64,000 bases of DNA from Streptomyces sp. SLBN-31 (GCF_006715395.1 NZ_VFNC01000003.1:682001-746000); one strand, 5' to 3'; shown: positions 17,062 through 26,935, counted from the stretch's first letter. A program made the numbers and translations. Notes: generated from the sequence alone by a model not told the origin.

Positions 17062-19449
17062 GTGGCCGAAGCGGCAGACTTCCAGGGGACCACTCCCTCA
17101 CCTGCCCGCCGGTGGCTGCGGCGCTCCGGAGCACTGCTCGCCGGAGCGCCCCTACTGGCCGGTCTGCTGCAGCTGCCCGCGGGCGCCGCCACGCAGGCCT
17201 CTGTGCAGGACGCCTCCGGCGCCGGCTCGGTGTCCGTGGCCCTGGACTCGCTCAGTCCCTCCGCCCCCGCGGAGGGCGACACGCTCACCGTGTCCGGCAC
17301 GGTGACCAACAACGGCAAGCAGACCGTCACCGGCGCCCACGTGGGGCTGCGCGTGGGCCCCGAGGTCAGCACCCGCTCGGGCATCGACGACATCGCCCGC
17401 AGCAGCGACAGCGTCCAGGGCGCGAGCGGCGCGGAGGTCGGCGGCAAGTACGCCGAGAAGTTCGCCAAGCTCACTCCGGGGGTCGCCGAGCACTTCAGCA
17501 TCTCGGTGCCGGTCGACAAGCTCGACCTCGGCGGCGACGGCATCTACCAGTTCGCCGTCGCGCTGTCCGGGCAGACCGCCGCCCAGCCCTGGCTCCAGAC
17601 CCTCGGCGTCCAGCGCACCTTCCTTCCCTGGAAGGCCGAGGGGGCGGACACGAAGACGAAGACGACCTTCCTGTGGCCGCTCGTCTCCACCGTCCACCTG
17701 ACCGCCGAGACGGGGCCGAACGACCAGCAGACGCCGGTCTTCCTCAACGAGGACCTCGCCAAGGAGATCTCCCCCGGAGGCCGCCTGGACCAGCTGCTGA
17801 CCCTCGGGGAGGGCCTCGACGTCACCTGGGTGCTCGACCCCGACCTGATCGCCTCCGTCGACGCGATGACCGGCACCTACAAGGTCAAGAACCCGGACGG
17901 CTCCACCACGCTCGGAACCCACCAGGCGGTCGCCAAGCAGTGGCTCGACGAACTGCAGAAGGCGGTGGCCGACCAGGAGGTCGTCGCCCTGCCCTTCGCC
18001 GACCCCGACCTCGCGTCCCTGGCCCATAACGGCACCGGCGTCACCGGCTCCCTGAACCACCTGAACGAGGCCACCGACGTGGCGGCCACCACGGTGCGGA
18101 CGGTGCTGCACGTGACGCCCGCCACCGACTTCGCCTGGCCCGTGGACGGCGCCGTCGACCCGTCGATCGTCAAGGTCGCCACCTCCGCCGGCGCCGACAA
18201 GGTGATCGTCCGCAGCGACAGCCTCCAGGAGACCGGCGGCCTGACCTACACGCCCTCCGCGGCCCGCCCGATCGGCGGCGGCACCACGGCGGTCGTCGCG
18301 GACGCCCGGATGTCGACGGACTTCCAGGGCGATCTGACGAAGGCTTCCTCCTCCACGCTCGCCGTACAGCGGTTCCTGGCCCAGAGCCTGGCGCTGAACG
18401 CCCAGTCGGACAAGCAGCGCAGCATCGTCGTGGCACCGCAGCGCATGCCCACCGGCTCCCAGGCGCAGGCGATGGCGGACGCGCTGTCGGCCCTGCAGAG
18501 CGGCAACTGGTCGCAGACCCAGAAGCTCTCCGCGGCCGCCAAGGCCAAGCCGGACCCGGGCGCCACCACCAGGCTGCCGTCGGCCTCCGCCTACCCCTCC
18601 TCGCTGCGCAGGCAGGAGCTGCCACGCTCCGCCTTCGAGCAGATCGCGCGGACGCAGGACACCCTCGACAACTTCAAGCTGATCCTCACCAACGACTCGC
18701 GCGTGGTGACCCCCTTCGGGCTCGCCATGAACCGCGACATGTCCACCTCATGGCGCGGTCGCGCGAGCGCGGCGGAGAGCTTCCGCAGCAGTGTGGAGAA
18801 CCACCTCGGCGTCCTGACCGGCCAGGTCAAACTGATCGAAAAGTCCGACACCAAGCTGTCCGGACGCAGCGCCACGATCCCGGTCACCGTCCAGAACAAC
18901 CTGGTCCAAGGCGTCCAGCACCTGGTGCTGCGCCTCACCTCGACCAGCCCCAACCGGCTCAAGATCGGCGACTACGCCTACGACGAGCAGCGCATCACGG
19001 TCTCCGGCGGCCACAGCCAGACGGTGAAGTTCACCACGACGGCCAAGGCCAACGGCCAGGCGACGGTCGTCGCCCAGCTGTACACGCAGGACGGTCGGAA
19101 GTACGGCGACCCCGTCAGCTTCGACGTCAAGGTCACCGAGTTCACCGCCACCGTCATGCTGGTCATCGGCGGCGGCTTCCTCCTGCTGGTCCTGGCCGGC
19201 TTCCGCATGTACACGCAGCGCAAGCGGGCCGCGCGCCGGGCCGAGGAGAACGGCCCCGCCGACGAGACGGACGGGACGGACGAGGGCGACGAGGAGCCGG
19301 AGAACCCGGAGAGCCCCGCGGCACGTCTCAAGGAGGAGTCGGGCACCGATGCCCGGGCAGGCGACCCGCAGCAGCCGAGTGACCCGACACCGGACACCGC
19401 AGCGGAAAGCGCCGACCCCTCGGCCACGGGTGAGAGAGTGGACCGTTGA
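17062..19449 (+). CDS. DUF6049-type secreted/membrane-anchored protein
   Basis: 795 residues from GTG 17062. An N-terminal signal (basic W-L-R-R, hydrophobic about 22-42, then A-G-A-A-T) is followed by a large exterior region with beta-rich stretches such as L-T-V-S-G-T-V-T-N-N-G. One membrane helix lies near the C-terminus (about 694-716), followed by a charged, acidic cytoplasmic tail. It precedes murJ by 45 bases on the same strand, an order conserved in actinobacteria. A role in wall synthesis is inferred from context only; no catalytic motif is recognised. Confidence 0.85.
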   Translation: MAEAADFQGTTPSPARRWLRRSGALLAGAPLLAGLLQLPAGAATQASVQDASGAGSVSVALDSLSPSAPAEGDTLTVSGTVTNNGKQTVTGAHVGLRVGPEVSTRSGIDDIARSSDSVQGASGAEVGGKYAEKFAKLTPGVAEHFSISVPVDKLDLGGDGIYQFAVALSGQTAAQPWLQTLGVQRTFLPWKAEGADTKTKTTFLWPLVSTVHLTAETGPNDQQTPVFLNEDLAKEISPGGRLDQLLTLGEGLDVTWVLDPDLIASVDAMTGTYKVKNPDGSTTLGTHQAVAKQWLDELQKAVADQEVVALPFADPDLASLAHNGTGVTGSLNHLNEATDVAATTVRTVLHVTPATDFAWPVDGAVDPSIVKVATSAGADKVIVRSDSLQETGGLTYTPSAARPIGGGTTAVVADARMSTDFQGDLTKASSSTLAVQRFLAQSLALNAQSDKQRSIVVAPQRMPTGSQAQAMADALSALQSGNWSQTQKLSAAAKAKPDPGATTRLPSASAYPSSLRRQELPRSAFEQIARTQDTLDNFKLILTNDSRVVTPFGLAMNRDMSTSWRGRASAAESFRSSVENHLGVLTGQVKLIEKSDTKLSGRSATIPVTVQNNLVQGVQHLVLRLTSTSPNRLKIGDYAYDEQRITVSGGHSQTVKFTTTAKANGQATVVAQLYTQDGRKYGDPVSFDVKVTEFTATVMLVIGGGFLLLVLAGFRMYTQRKRAARRAEENGPADETDGTDEGDEEPENPESPAARLKEESGTDARAGDPQQPSDPTPDTAAESADPSATGERVDR

Positions 19450-19494
19450 GCGATGTCGTGGCCGGTGGGCCCGGGACGATGAGGTGGGGTAACC

Positions 19495-21804
19495 ATGAAC
19501 GCGCCGTACGACGGTGACCGCGGCCAGGCCGCGGGCAGCTCGGGGCACCCCGAGGGCCCGCCGCCCGAGCCCGGCCAGGTGCCGCCGCAGCCGCCCGCCG
19601 ACATGTACCTGCAGGACGCCTACGACCAGGACCCCTACCGGGAGCAGGACCTCGCCGCCCAGGACCCGGTCGCCGAGGCGCTCTACGACCGCGCCGCGCA
19701 CCCCCCGCCGCCGTCCGGCGCGTACGAGCCGCAGCAGCCCCCGTACGGCCGGCCGCCGCAGTCGGCGTACGCCCCCGACCCGCACGTGTGGGCCCAGACG
19801 CCCGCGCCGGAGCCGGACGGCCCGACCCAGTACCTGCCCTACGGCGACAACCGGCGCACGGCCCAGTACGTGGGCGTCGACGATCTGGTGACCCAGGCCG
19901 GCGAGGAGCGCCACGAGCCGGACGCGTTCGCGCACCTCTTCCGGGACCAGCAACAGGCCAGCGGACGTCCGACGGATCCCCCGTCGGTGCCGGGCCCCGC
20001 GGCCGCCCCCGGTGGGTCCGCCCCGGCGGCGCAGTACCCGCAGCCGACGGCTCCCGTGCCCGCGGCCGACCAGACCATGAACCTCACTGCCACACCCGGG
20101 GCCGACCAGACGCTGAACCTGGGCGCCGCACCCGTCGTGGCCCCCGCGGCCCCTGCCCCCGCCGCGAAGAAGGGCGGGAAGGCCGGCGGTCTGCTCAAGT
20201 CGAGCGCCGTGATGGCGGCGGGCACGATGGTCTCCCGCCTCACCGGCTTCGTCCGCTCGGCGCTGATCGTCTCCGCGCTGGGCACGGCACTTCTCGGTGA
20301 CACCTTCCAGGTCGCCTACCAGCTGCCGACCATGATCTACATCCTCACCGTCGGCGGCGGTCTCAACTCCGTCTTCGTGCCTCAGCTCGTGCGGGCCATG
20401 AAGGAGGACGACGACGGTGGCGAGGCCTTCGCCAACCGGCTGCTCACCCTGGTGATCGTCGCGCTGGCGGCGCTCACCGCGGTCGCGGTGTTCGCGGCGC
20501 CGGTGCTGGTGCGGGTGCTGTCGGTGAAGGTCGCGGGCGACCCGGCCGCCAACGAGGTCGCCGTCACGTTCACCCGCTACTTCCTGCCCTCCATCTTCTT
20601 CATGGGCATCCATGTGGTGATGGGCCAGATCCTCAACGCCCGCGGCAAGTTCGGCGCCATGATGTGGACCCCGGTCCTCAACAACATCGTCATCATCGTG
20701 ACGCTGGGCATGTTCCTCTGGGTCTACGGCACGTCGGCGAACTCGCACATCACGGTCACGAGCATCCCGGCGGAGGGCCAGCGGCTCCTCGGCATCGGCG
20801 TTCTGCTCGGACTGGTCGTCCAGGCCCTGGCGATGATCCCGTACCTGCGCGAGACCGGGTTCCGGCTGCGCCTGCGCTTCGACTGGAAGGGCCACGGTCT
20901 CGGCAAGGCCGCGATGCTCGCCAAGTGGACGGTGCTGTTCGTCCTCGCGAACCAGGCGGGCGCCCTCGTCGTCACGCAGCTGGCTACGGCGGCCGTCAAG
21001 GACACGAACATCGCCGGCACCGGCTTCAGCGCCTACGCCAACGCCCAGCTGATCTGGGGCCTGCCGCAGGCGATCATCACCGTCTCCCTGATGGCGGCCC
21101 TGCTGCCGCGCATCTCGCGTTCGGCGGCCGAGGGCGACAGCGGAGCGGTCCGCGACGACATCTCCCAGGGCCTGCGCACCACGGCCGTGGCCATCGTGCC
21201 GATCGCCTTCGGCTTCCTCGCCCTCGGCATCCCGATGTGCACGCTCATCTTCGGCACCTCGGGCACCGGCGCCGCCACCAACATGGGCTACATGCTGATG
21301 GCCTTCGGCCTCGGCCTGATCCCGTACTCGGTGCAGTACGTCGTCCTGCGCGCCTTCTACGCCTACGAGGACACCCGGACGCCCTTCTACAACACGGTGA
21401 TCGTGGCCGCGGTCAACGCGGGTGCCTCGGCGCTGTGTTACTTCGTGCTGCCGCCCCGCTGGGCCGTGGCGGGCATGGCAGCCGCCTACGGCCTCGCCTA
21501 CGCGATCGGCGTCGGCGTGGCCTGGAACCGCCTGCGCAAGCGCCTGGGCGGCGACCTGGACGGCGCTCGCGTGCTGCGGACGTACGCCAGGCTCTGCATC
21601 GCCTCGGTGCCGGCCGCCGCCCTCGCCGGCGCTGCCTGCTACGGGATCGGCCACACGCTCGGCCAGGGCGTCGTCGGATCCTTCGCGGCGATGCTGGTCG
21701 GCGGGGCGGTACTGCTCGGAGTCTTCTTCGTCGCCGCCCGCAAGATGCGGATCGAGGAACTGAACTCACTGGTCGGCATGGTCCGCGGGCGTCTGGGGCG
21801 CTGA
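19495..21804 (+). CDS. murJ: Lipid II flippase MurJ
   Basis: 769 residues. A Pro/Gln-rich cytoplasmic extension of about 235 residues precedes a MurJ/MviN membrane core of about 14 helices. The core starts S-S-A-V-M-A-A-G-T-M-V-S-R-L-T-G-F-V-R and includes G-G-L-N-S-V-F-V-P and A-R-G-K-F-G-A-M-M-W-T-P-V-L-N-N. It moves lipid II to the outer face for wall assembly. The long N-terminal tail is an actinomycete feature. It is followed by its pseudokinase partner gene. ATG 19495 has a GGGGTAA-type ribosome site. Confidence 0.95.
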   Translation: MNAPYDGDRGQAAGSSGHPEGPPPEPGQVPPQPPADMYLQDAYDQDPYREQDLAAQDPVAEALYDRAAHPPPPSGAYEPQQPPYGRPPQSAYAPDPHVWAQTPAPEPDGPTQYLPYGDNRRTAQYVGVDDLVTQAGEERHEPDAFAHLFRDQQQASGRPTDPPSVPGPAAAPGGSAPAAQYPQPTAPVPAADQTMNLTATPGADQTLNLGAAPVVAPAAPAPAAKKGGKAGGLLKSSAVMAAGTMVSRLTGFVRSALIVSALGTALLGDTFQVAYQLPTMIYILTVGGGLNSVFVPQLVRAMKEDDDGGEAFANRLLTLVIVALAALTAVAVFAAPVLVRVLSVKVAGDPAANEVAVTFTRYFLPSIFFMGIHVVMGQILNARGKFGAMMWTPVLNNIVIIVTLGMFLWVYGTSANSHITVTSIPAEGQRLLGIGVLLGLVVQALAMIPYLRETGFRLRLRFDWKGHGLGKAAMLAKWTVLFVLANQAGALVVTQLATAAVKDTNIAGTGFSAYANAQLIWGLPQAIITVSLMAALLPRISRSAAEGDSGAVRDDISQGLRTTAVAIVPIAFGFLALGIPMCTLIFGTSGTGAATNMGYMLMAFGLGLIPYSVQYVVLRAFYAYEDTRTPFYNTVIVAAVNAGASALCYFVLPPRWAVAGMAAAYGLAYAIGVGVAWNRLRKRLGGDLDGARVLRTYARLCIASVPAAALAGAACYGIGHTLGQGVVGSFAAMLVGGAVLLGVFFVAARKMRIEELNSLVGMVRGRLGR

Positions 21805-21942
21805 CGCGGGGGTACGCGCACAACCATCGTCCGCCACCGCGTGTCGTGCATAGCGGCGGACTGTGGGCACAATTGGTTTCGGCGTCGGACGGCGCGCACG
21901 GAAGTCGGTCGGCGCGCGATGGATGGGGAGGCAGGGACGACG

Positions 21943-23664
21943 GTGGCGGAACGGAGCACGGCTGCCGTCGACGTGGCAGACAACAGCGGCGATGAGCCGC
22001 TGACCGCGGAGGCGGACCAGTCCACGGCCGACGGGGTGGCCCAGAACCGGGAGCGGGACACGGACATCGACGAGGCACAGGGGAGTGGCGGGACCGAAGG
22101 TTCCGGGAAAGCCTCAACGCCCGAGCTGCACAGCGGGCACAAGCTCGCCAGACGGTACCGGCTCGAGGAGTGCGTCACCCGTCTGGACGGATTCAGCAGT
22201 TGGCGGGCCGTCGACGAGAAACTGCGTCGCGCCGTCGGCGTTCACATCCTGCCCGCGGACCACGCGCGGGCCCGTTCCGTCCTCGCCGCCGCCCGTTCCG
22301 CGGCACTCCTCGGCGACCCGCGCTTCGTCCAGGTCCTCGACGCCGTCGAGGAGAACGACCTCGTCTACGTCGTCCACGAGTGGCTGCCCGACGCCACCGA
22401 GATGACCACGCTCCTGGCCTCCGGACCGCTGGAGCCGTACGACGCCTACCAGATGGTCAGCCAGATCTCCGCCGCCATGGCCGCGGCGCACCGTGAGGGC
22501 CTGGCCCATCTGCGCCTGAACCCCAACGCCGTGCTGCGGACGTCGAGCGGCCAGTGGCGCATCCGCGGCCTCGCGGTCAACGCCGCCCTGCGCGGCATCA
22601 GTTCCGAGACCCCGCAGCGCACCGACACCGAGGCCATCGGCGCCCTGCTGTACGCGGCGCTCACCCAGCGCTGGCCGTACGAGAGCGACGCCTACGGTCT
22701 GTCCGGGCTGCCCAAGGACGTCGGCCTGATCGCGCCCGACCAGGTGCGGGCCGGTGTCCACCGCGGCCTGTCCGAGCTGTCGATGCGCGCCCTCGTCAAC
22801 GACGGGGCGACCGCCTCCCGACACGAGTCCGCGTGCACGACGCCGGAGGAACTGGTGAAGGCGATCGGCGAGATGCCCCGCATCCGCCCGCCGGAGCCGA
22901 CGTTCACCGCACCGCCGGAGTACCAGCGCACGACGTACCAGCAGGGCACCTACGGCCGGCCGGCGCCCCACCCCGGCGCCACCCAGCCGGTCCCGGCTCC
23001 CCCGGCGCCCCTGCAGAGCCGCACCGGCAAGGCACTGAAGTGGGCCGTCTCGGCCCTCCTCATCGCCGCGCTGGGTCTTGGCAGTTGGCAGCTCGCCGAA
23101 GTCCTCATGGACAACGGCAGCAAGAACGACGACACCAACAAGACGCAGACGACGGACGGGAACGACAAGAACAGCGGCAAGACCAAGCCGGCCAAGCCCC
23201 TCAAGATCCAGAGCGCTCAGGAGTACGTCGCCAAGGGCGACGCCCAGCACCCGGGTGACGTCGGGAAGACGTACGACAGCGACAGCTCCACGTACTGGCG
23301 CACCGCCAGCTACAAGGACGGCCCGGACATGAACCCGGTCTTCAAGCCGGGCGTCGGCATCGTCTACGACCTCGGCTCGGAGCAGGAGGTCTCGGGCGCG
23401 TCGATAGGGCTTCTGTTCGGCGGCGACCACACGACGGTCACGCTGTATGCCACCGATTCGATGAGCTCGTCGGTTCCGCTCACCCAGATGAAGAAACTGG
23501 GGTCGGTGAAGACCACGGCCACCACCGCCAAGGTGAAGGTCGCCAAGCCGGTGAAGAGCCGGTACGTGCTGGTGTGGTTCACCGCCCTGCCGTACGCCCA
23601 GGGCGACACCTACAGCAACGCGGGTTACAAGCAGGCCGTGACAGACCTCAAGTTCACCGGCTGA
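21943..23664 (+). CDS. MurJ-associated pseudokinase with extracellular discoidin-like domain
   Basis: 573 residues from GTG 21943 (GGGAGG ribosome site; in-frame ATG 21919 is an alternative). A disordered N-terminus (1-58) precedes a kinase-like domain (about 65-315). The ATP-binding Lys is replaced (V-G-V-H-I-L) and the catalytic loop reads H-L-R-L-N-P-N instead of HRDLKPEN. It is therefore a pseudokinase. One membrane helix (about 398-420) leads to an exterior beta-sandwich domain with Y-W-R-T-A-S and Y-D-L-G-S. In Mycobacterium tuberculosis these modules are fused to MviN and regulate it after PknB phosphorylation; here they form the next gene after murJ. Confidence 0.85.
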   Translation: MAERSTAAVDVADNSGDEPLTAEADQSTADGVAQNRERDTDIDEAQGSGGTEGSGKASTPELHSGHKLARRYRLEECVTRLDGFSSWRAVDEKLRRAVGVHILPADHARARSVLAAARSAALLGDPRFVQVLDAVEENDLVYVVHEWLPDATEMTTLLASGPLEPYDAYQMVSQISAAMAAAHREGLAHLRLNPNAVLRTSSGQWRIRGLAVNAALRGISSETPQRTDTEAIGALLYAALTQRWPYESDAYGLSGLPKDVGLIAPDQVRAGVHRGLSELSMRALVNDGATASRHESACTTPEELVKAIGEMPRIRPPEPTFTAPPEYQRTTYQQGTYGRPAPHPGATQPVPAPPAPLQSRTGKALKWAVSALLIAALGLGSWQLAEVLMDNGSKNDDTNKTQTTDGNDKNSGKTKPAKPLKIQSAQEYVAKGDAQHPGDVGKTYDSDSSTYWRTASYKDGPDMNPVFKPGVGIVYDLGSEQEVSGASIGLLFGGDHTTVTLYATDSMSSSVPLTQMKKLGSVKTTATTAKVKVAKPVKSRYVLVWFTALPYAQGDTYSNAGYKQAVTDLKFTG

Positions 23665-23687
23665 GCAGTCCAGGGGGAGGGGGTCCG

Positions 23688-24413
23688 ATGGCAGATGACA
23701 CCGCATACGGCGACGCGAGCGATCAGGATCTCCTGGCCCGCCATGTGAAAGGCGACCCGGACGCCTTCGGTGAACTCGTGCGGCGGCACCGTGATCGCCT
23801 CTGGGCGGTCGCCCTGCGCACGCTGGGCGACCGCGAGGAGGCCGCTGACGCCGTCCAGGACGCCCTCGTCTCCGCCTACCGGGCCGCCCACACCTTCCGC
23901 GGCCAGTCGGCCGTCACGACCTGGCTGCACCGGATCACGGTGAACGCCTGCCTCGACCGCGCCCGGAAGGTCGCCTCCCGCAAGACCTCCCCCGTCGACG
24001 ACACCGAGCGGCTGGAGCAGCTGCTGGAGCCGCACGAGGAGGCCTCGGCCCCGGCCGAACGCAACGATCTGCACCGTCAACTGCTGGAAGCCCTCGGCAC
24101 CCTGCCGCCCGACCAGCGTGCCGCCCTCGTCCTCGTGGACATGCAGGGATACCCGGTCGCCGAGGCCGCCCGCGTGCTCGACGTCCCCACCGGCACGGTG
24201 AAGAGCCGCTGCGCACGCGGCCGAGCCAGACTCCTGCCGCTCCTCACCCATCTGCGGCCGGAACGCGCCGGTGGCGGAAAGGAACCGGGCGAGGAGCGGA
24301 ACCGGACCCAGGGGACATCCGTCCCACCGGCAGCGGGACAGCCGACTGCCGGCCCCCGTGATACCGGGCCGAGCGATCCAGCTGCTGTGAAGGGCGGAGG
24401 TGGGCGAGCGTGA
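23688..24413 (+). CDS. sigM: ECF RNA polymerase sigma factor SigM
   Basis: 241 residues. Region 2 is D-Q-D-L-L-A-R-H-V-K-G-D-P-D-A-F with the -10 recognition helix W-L-H-R-I-T-V-N-A-C-L-D. Region 4 is L-P-P-D-Q-R-A-A-L-V-L-V-D-M-Q-G-Y-P-V-A-E-A-A with G-T-V-K-S-R. A Gly/Pro-rich tail of about 50 residues is unusual for an ECF factor. ATG 23688 follows a GGGGGAGG ribosome site. Its stop overlaps the anti-sigma start (GTGA). The order murJ - sigM - anti-sigma - trxB - trxA is conserved in actinobacteria. Confidence 0.92.
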   Translation: MADDTAYGDASDQDLLARHVKGDPDAFGELVRRHRDRLWAVALRTLGDREEAADAVQDALVSAYRAAHTFRGQSAVTTWLHRITVNACLDRARKVASRKTSPVDDTERLEQLLEPHEEASAPAERNDLHRQLLEALGTLPPDQRAALVLVDMQGYPVAEAARVLDVPTGTVKSRCARGRARLLPLLTHLRPERAGGGKEPGEERNRTQGTSVPPAAGQPTAGPRDTGPSDPAAVKGGGGRA

Positions 24414-25330
24414 CATCCACGACGGACATGGCCGGGCACCCGGACGTCACCGAGATCTCCGACCTCACCGAGGGCCTGCTCCCGCCGTCCCGGACCGCCG
24501 ACATCCGACGCCATCTGGACGAGTGCGAGCTCTGCGCGGACGTATACGTGTCGCTGGAGGAGATCCGGGGGCTGCTCGGCAGCCTGCCCGGTCCGACCCA
24601 CATGCCCGCCGACGTCGCCGGGCGCATCGACGCCGCACTCGCCGCCGAGGCGCTGCTGAACGCCACGGCGCCCGAGGCGGAGGACTTCACGTCGCCCGCC
24701 ACCGCATCCCGGCCGGATGCCGACGCCGACGACAGCGCTCATGTTTCACGTGAAACATCGGTGGCTGCCGACCGCCCGTCCGGCCACGCGCGCTCGTCGT
24801 CGACCGGGCCGGGCCGCAAGGACCGCAAACGCGGCGGGCGCCGCAGGATCGCCGTCCTCGGCGGCGTTTTCGCCGTCGCCGCTCTCGGACTCGGTTCGGT
24901 CCTGGTCGCCACCTTCGACGACGGCAAACCCAGCGGGGAAAAGGGTCGGCAGACCACCGCAGCCGACACCTTCTCCGACAAGAAGCTGGGGCAGCAGGTC
25001 TCGGACCTTCTGTCCAAGGGGCACTCCGGGCGGGGTTCCGTCGCCCCGCACAACAGCGTCGGCATCCAGGGCGGTCCCAGCATCATGTCGCCGAAGCTGG
25101 ACCGGGCGCTCACGGTGCCCTCCTGCGTCCTGAAGGGGATCGGACGCAACGACGCCGCGCTGGCCACCGAGGAGGGCGTCTACAAGGGGGCCGACGTCCT
25201 GCTGGTGGTGCTCTCCGACCCGTCCGACAGCAACAGGGTGAACGCGTACCTCGTGGAGACGTCCTGCGTGACCCATCCGTCGTCGGCCAAGGCCAAGGTT
25301 GTGCTGACGCACTCCTACGCCAAGCCGTAG
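24410..25330 (+). CDS. rsmA: Zinc-type anti-sigma factor for SigM (RsmA-like)
   Basis: 306 residues from GTG 24410, translationally coupled to sigM. The N-terminal domain has the ZAS-like H-L-D-E-C-E-L-C motif (about 36-43) that binds the sigma factor. A membrane helix at about 143-165 (I-A-V-L-G-G-V-F-A-V-A-A-L-G-L) is followed by an exterior domain. Streptomyces RsmA binds SigM and is reported to carry an iron-sulfur cluster rather than zinc; whether that holds here cannot be seen. A parS site lies inside the gene, encoding H-V-S-R-E-T. Confidence 0.85.
   Translation: MTSTTDMAGHPDVTEISDLTEGLLPPSRTADIRRHLDECELCADVYVSLEEIRGLLGSLPGPTHMPADVAGRIDAALAAEALLNATAPEAEDFTSPATASRPDADADDSAHVSRETSVAADRPSGHARSSSTGPGRKDRKRGGRRRIAVLGGVFAVAALGLGSVLVATFDDGKPSGEKGRQTTAADTFSDKKLGQQVSDLLSKGHSGRGSVAPHNSVGIQGGPSIMSPKLDRALTVPSCVLKGIGRNDAALATEEGVYKGADVLLVVLSDPSDSNRVNAYLVETSCVTHPSSAKAKVVLTHSYAKP
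24743..24756. promoter_or_regulatory. parS: parS site inside the anti-sigma gene
   Basis: Perfect GTTTCACGTGAAAC within coding sequence, in the disordered linker before the membrane helix. Confidence 0.95.
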
Positions 25331-25425
25331 AGGCCGACGCTTCGACTCCGCCCCGCGTGGTAGCCGGTACGGAGGCATGTCCGGAGCACGCCCCGGCTCC
25401 GTGCTCCGTGTGCCCGGACACAGCG

Positions 25426-25451
25426 GGAATGCGCGCCCCTTAGGATCCGTT
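25426..25451 (+). promoter_or_regulatory. SigR-type promoter of trxBA
   Basis: GGAAT at 25426-25430, exactly 18 bases, then GTT at 25449-25451. This is the published Streptomyces SigR consensus GGAAT-N18-GTT. The thioredoxin operon is a classic target of this disulfide-stress sigma factor. It lies about 70 bases before the trxB start. Confidence 0.85.
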
Positions 25452-25522
25452 GGGTGGGGTGAGAGCTTCGAGAGGAGCTCCCTCCGGTCCGACGACGCAG
25501 TCCAGAGACGAGGAATCAAGCC

Positions 25523-26491
25523 GTGAGCGACGTCCGTAACGTGATCATCATCGGCTCCGGGCCCGCCGGCTACACGGCGGCGCTCTACACCGCGCGCGCG
25601 TCGCTGAAGCCGCTGGTCTTCGAGGGCGCAGTCACCGCCGGCGGTGCGCTCATGAACACCACCGAGGTGGAGAACTTCCCCGGCTTCCAGGACGGCATCA
25701 TGGGCCCCGAGCTCATGGACAACATGCGAGCCCAGGCCGAGCGCTTCGGCGCCGAACTCATCCCGGACGACGTCGTCTCCGTCGACCTGACCGGTGACAT
25801 CAAGACTGTCACGGACACCGCCGGCACCGTGCACAAGGCGAAGGCCGTCATCGTCACCACCGGCTCGCAGCACCGCAAGCTCGGTCTGCCGAACGAGGAC
25901 GCGCTCTCCGGCCGCGGTGTCTCCTGGTGCGCCACCTGTGACGGCTTCTTCTTCAAGGACCAGGACATCGCCGTGATCGGCGGCGGAGACACCGCGATGG
26001 AGGAGGCCACCTTCCTCTCGCGCTTCGCCAAGTCCGTCACGATCGTCCACCGCCGCGACACCCTGCGCGCCTCCAAGGCGATGCAGGAGCGTGCGTTCGC
26101 CGACCCGAAGATCAAGTTCGTGTGGGACAGCGAGGTCGCCGAGATCCAGGGCGAGCAGAAGCTGTCGGGCCTGAAGCTGCGCAACCTCAAGACCGGCGAG
26201 CTGAGCGACCTGGCGGTCACCGGCCTGTTCATCGCGATCGGCCACGACCCGCGCACCGAACTCTTCAAGGGCCAGCTCGACCTGGACGAGGAGGGCTACC
26301 TCAAGGTCGCCTCCCCCTCGACCCGCACCAACATGACCGGTGTGTTCGCCGCCGGTGACGTCGTCGACCACACCTACCGCCAGGCGATCACCGCCGCGGG
26401 CACCGGCTGCTCCTCCGCTCTCGACGCCGAGCGCTTCCTCGCCGCCCTCGCGGACGAGGAGCAGGCCGAGCCCGAGAAGACCGCTGTCTGA
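25523..26491 (+). CDS. trxB: Thioredoxin reductase
   Basis: 322 residues, the standard low-Mr length, starting GTG 25523. FAD motif [14 protein letters not shown] at the N-terminus, redox disulfide W-C-A-T-C-D (about 134-139), NADPH motif [10 protein letters not shown], and C-terminal FAD motif [10 protein letters not shown]. It reduces thioredoxin with NADPH. It forms an operon with trxA 48 bases downstream, driven by the SigR-type promoter at 25426. Confidence 0.97.
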   Translation: MSDVRNVIIIGSGPAGYTAALYTARASLKPLVFEGAVTAGGALMNTTEVENFPGFQDGIMGPELMDNMRAQAERFGAELIPDDVVSVDLTGDIKTVTDTAGTVHKAKAVIVTTGSQHRKLGLPNEDALSGRGVSWCATCDGFFFKDQDIAVIGGGDTAMEEATFLSRFAKSVTIVHRRDTLRASKAMQERAFADPKIKFVWDSEVAEIQGEQKLSGLKLRNLKTGELSDLAVTGLFIAIGHDPRTELFKGQLDLDEEGYLKVASPSTRTNMTGVFAAGDVVDHTYRQAITAAGTGCSSALDAERFLAALADEEQAEPEKTAV

Positions 26492-26539
26492 CCCCCGCCC
26501 ACCCCGCCCCACCGCACACCAGTAAAAGGAGCCCCCGCC

Positions 26540-26869
26540 GTGGCCGACCTGAAGAACGTGACCGACGACTCCTTCGAGCAGGACGTCCTCAAGAGCGACA
26601 AGCCCGTCCTGGTGGACTTCTGGGCCGCCTGGTGCGGTCCGTGCCGCCAGATCGCTCCGTCGCTCGAGGCGATCGCCAAGGAGTACGGCGACAAGATCGA
26701 GGTCGTCAAGCTGAACATCGACGAGAACCCGGGTACGGCCGCCAAGTACGGCGTCATGTCCATCCCGACGCTGAACGTCTACCAGGGTGGCGAGGTCGCC
26801 AAGACCATCGTCGGTGCCAAGCCGAAGGCCGCGATCGTCCGCGACCTCGAGGACTTCATCGCCGAGTGA
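26540..26869 (+). CDS. trxA: Thioredoxin
   Basis: 109 residues with the active site F-W-A-A-W-C-G-P-C-R at about 27-36 and the cis-Pro motif S-I-P-T-L at about 74-78. It is a general protein disulfide reductase and partner of TrxB. Ribosome site AAAGGAG. It ends two bases before a parS site and is followed by a terminator hairpin. Confidence 0.97.
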   Translation: MADLKNVTDDSFEQDVLKSDKPVLVDFWAAWCGPCRQIAPSLEAIAKEYGDKIEVVKLNIDENPGTAAKYGVMSIPTLNVYQGGEVAKTIVGAKPKAAIVRDLEDFIAE

Positions 26870-26870
26870 G

Positions 26871-26884
26871 GTTTCACGTGAAAC
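26871..26884. promoter_or_regulatory. parS: parS site
   Basis: Perfect GTTTCACGTGAAAC immediately after the trxA stop codon. Confidence 0.95.
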
Positions 26885-26887
26885 ATG

Positions 26888-26917
26888 AAGGGGCCGACCC
26901 GTGGGGGTCGGCCCCTT
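26888..26917. terminator. Terminator between trxA and the GNAT gene
   Basis: Perfect 13-bp stem AAGGGGCCGACCC / GGGTCGGCCCCTT with a four-base loop, in the gap between convergent genes. Confidence 0.8.
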
Positions 26918-26935
26918 CGCGTTGCAGAATCTCGA

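Noticed and set aside
18748..21654. 968-codon frame antisense to DUF6049 and murJ
   Set aside because: Crosses two real genes with clear membrane cores; no start signal.
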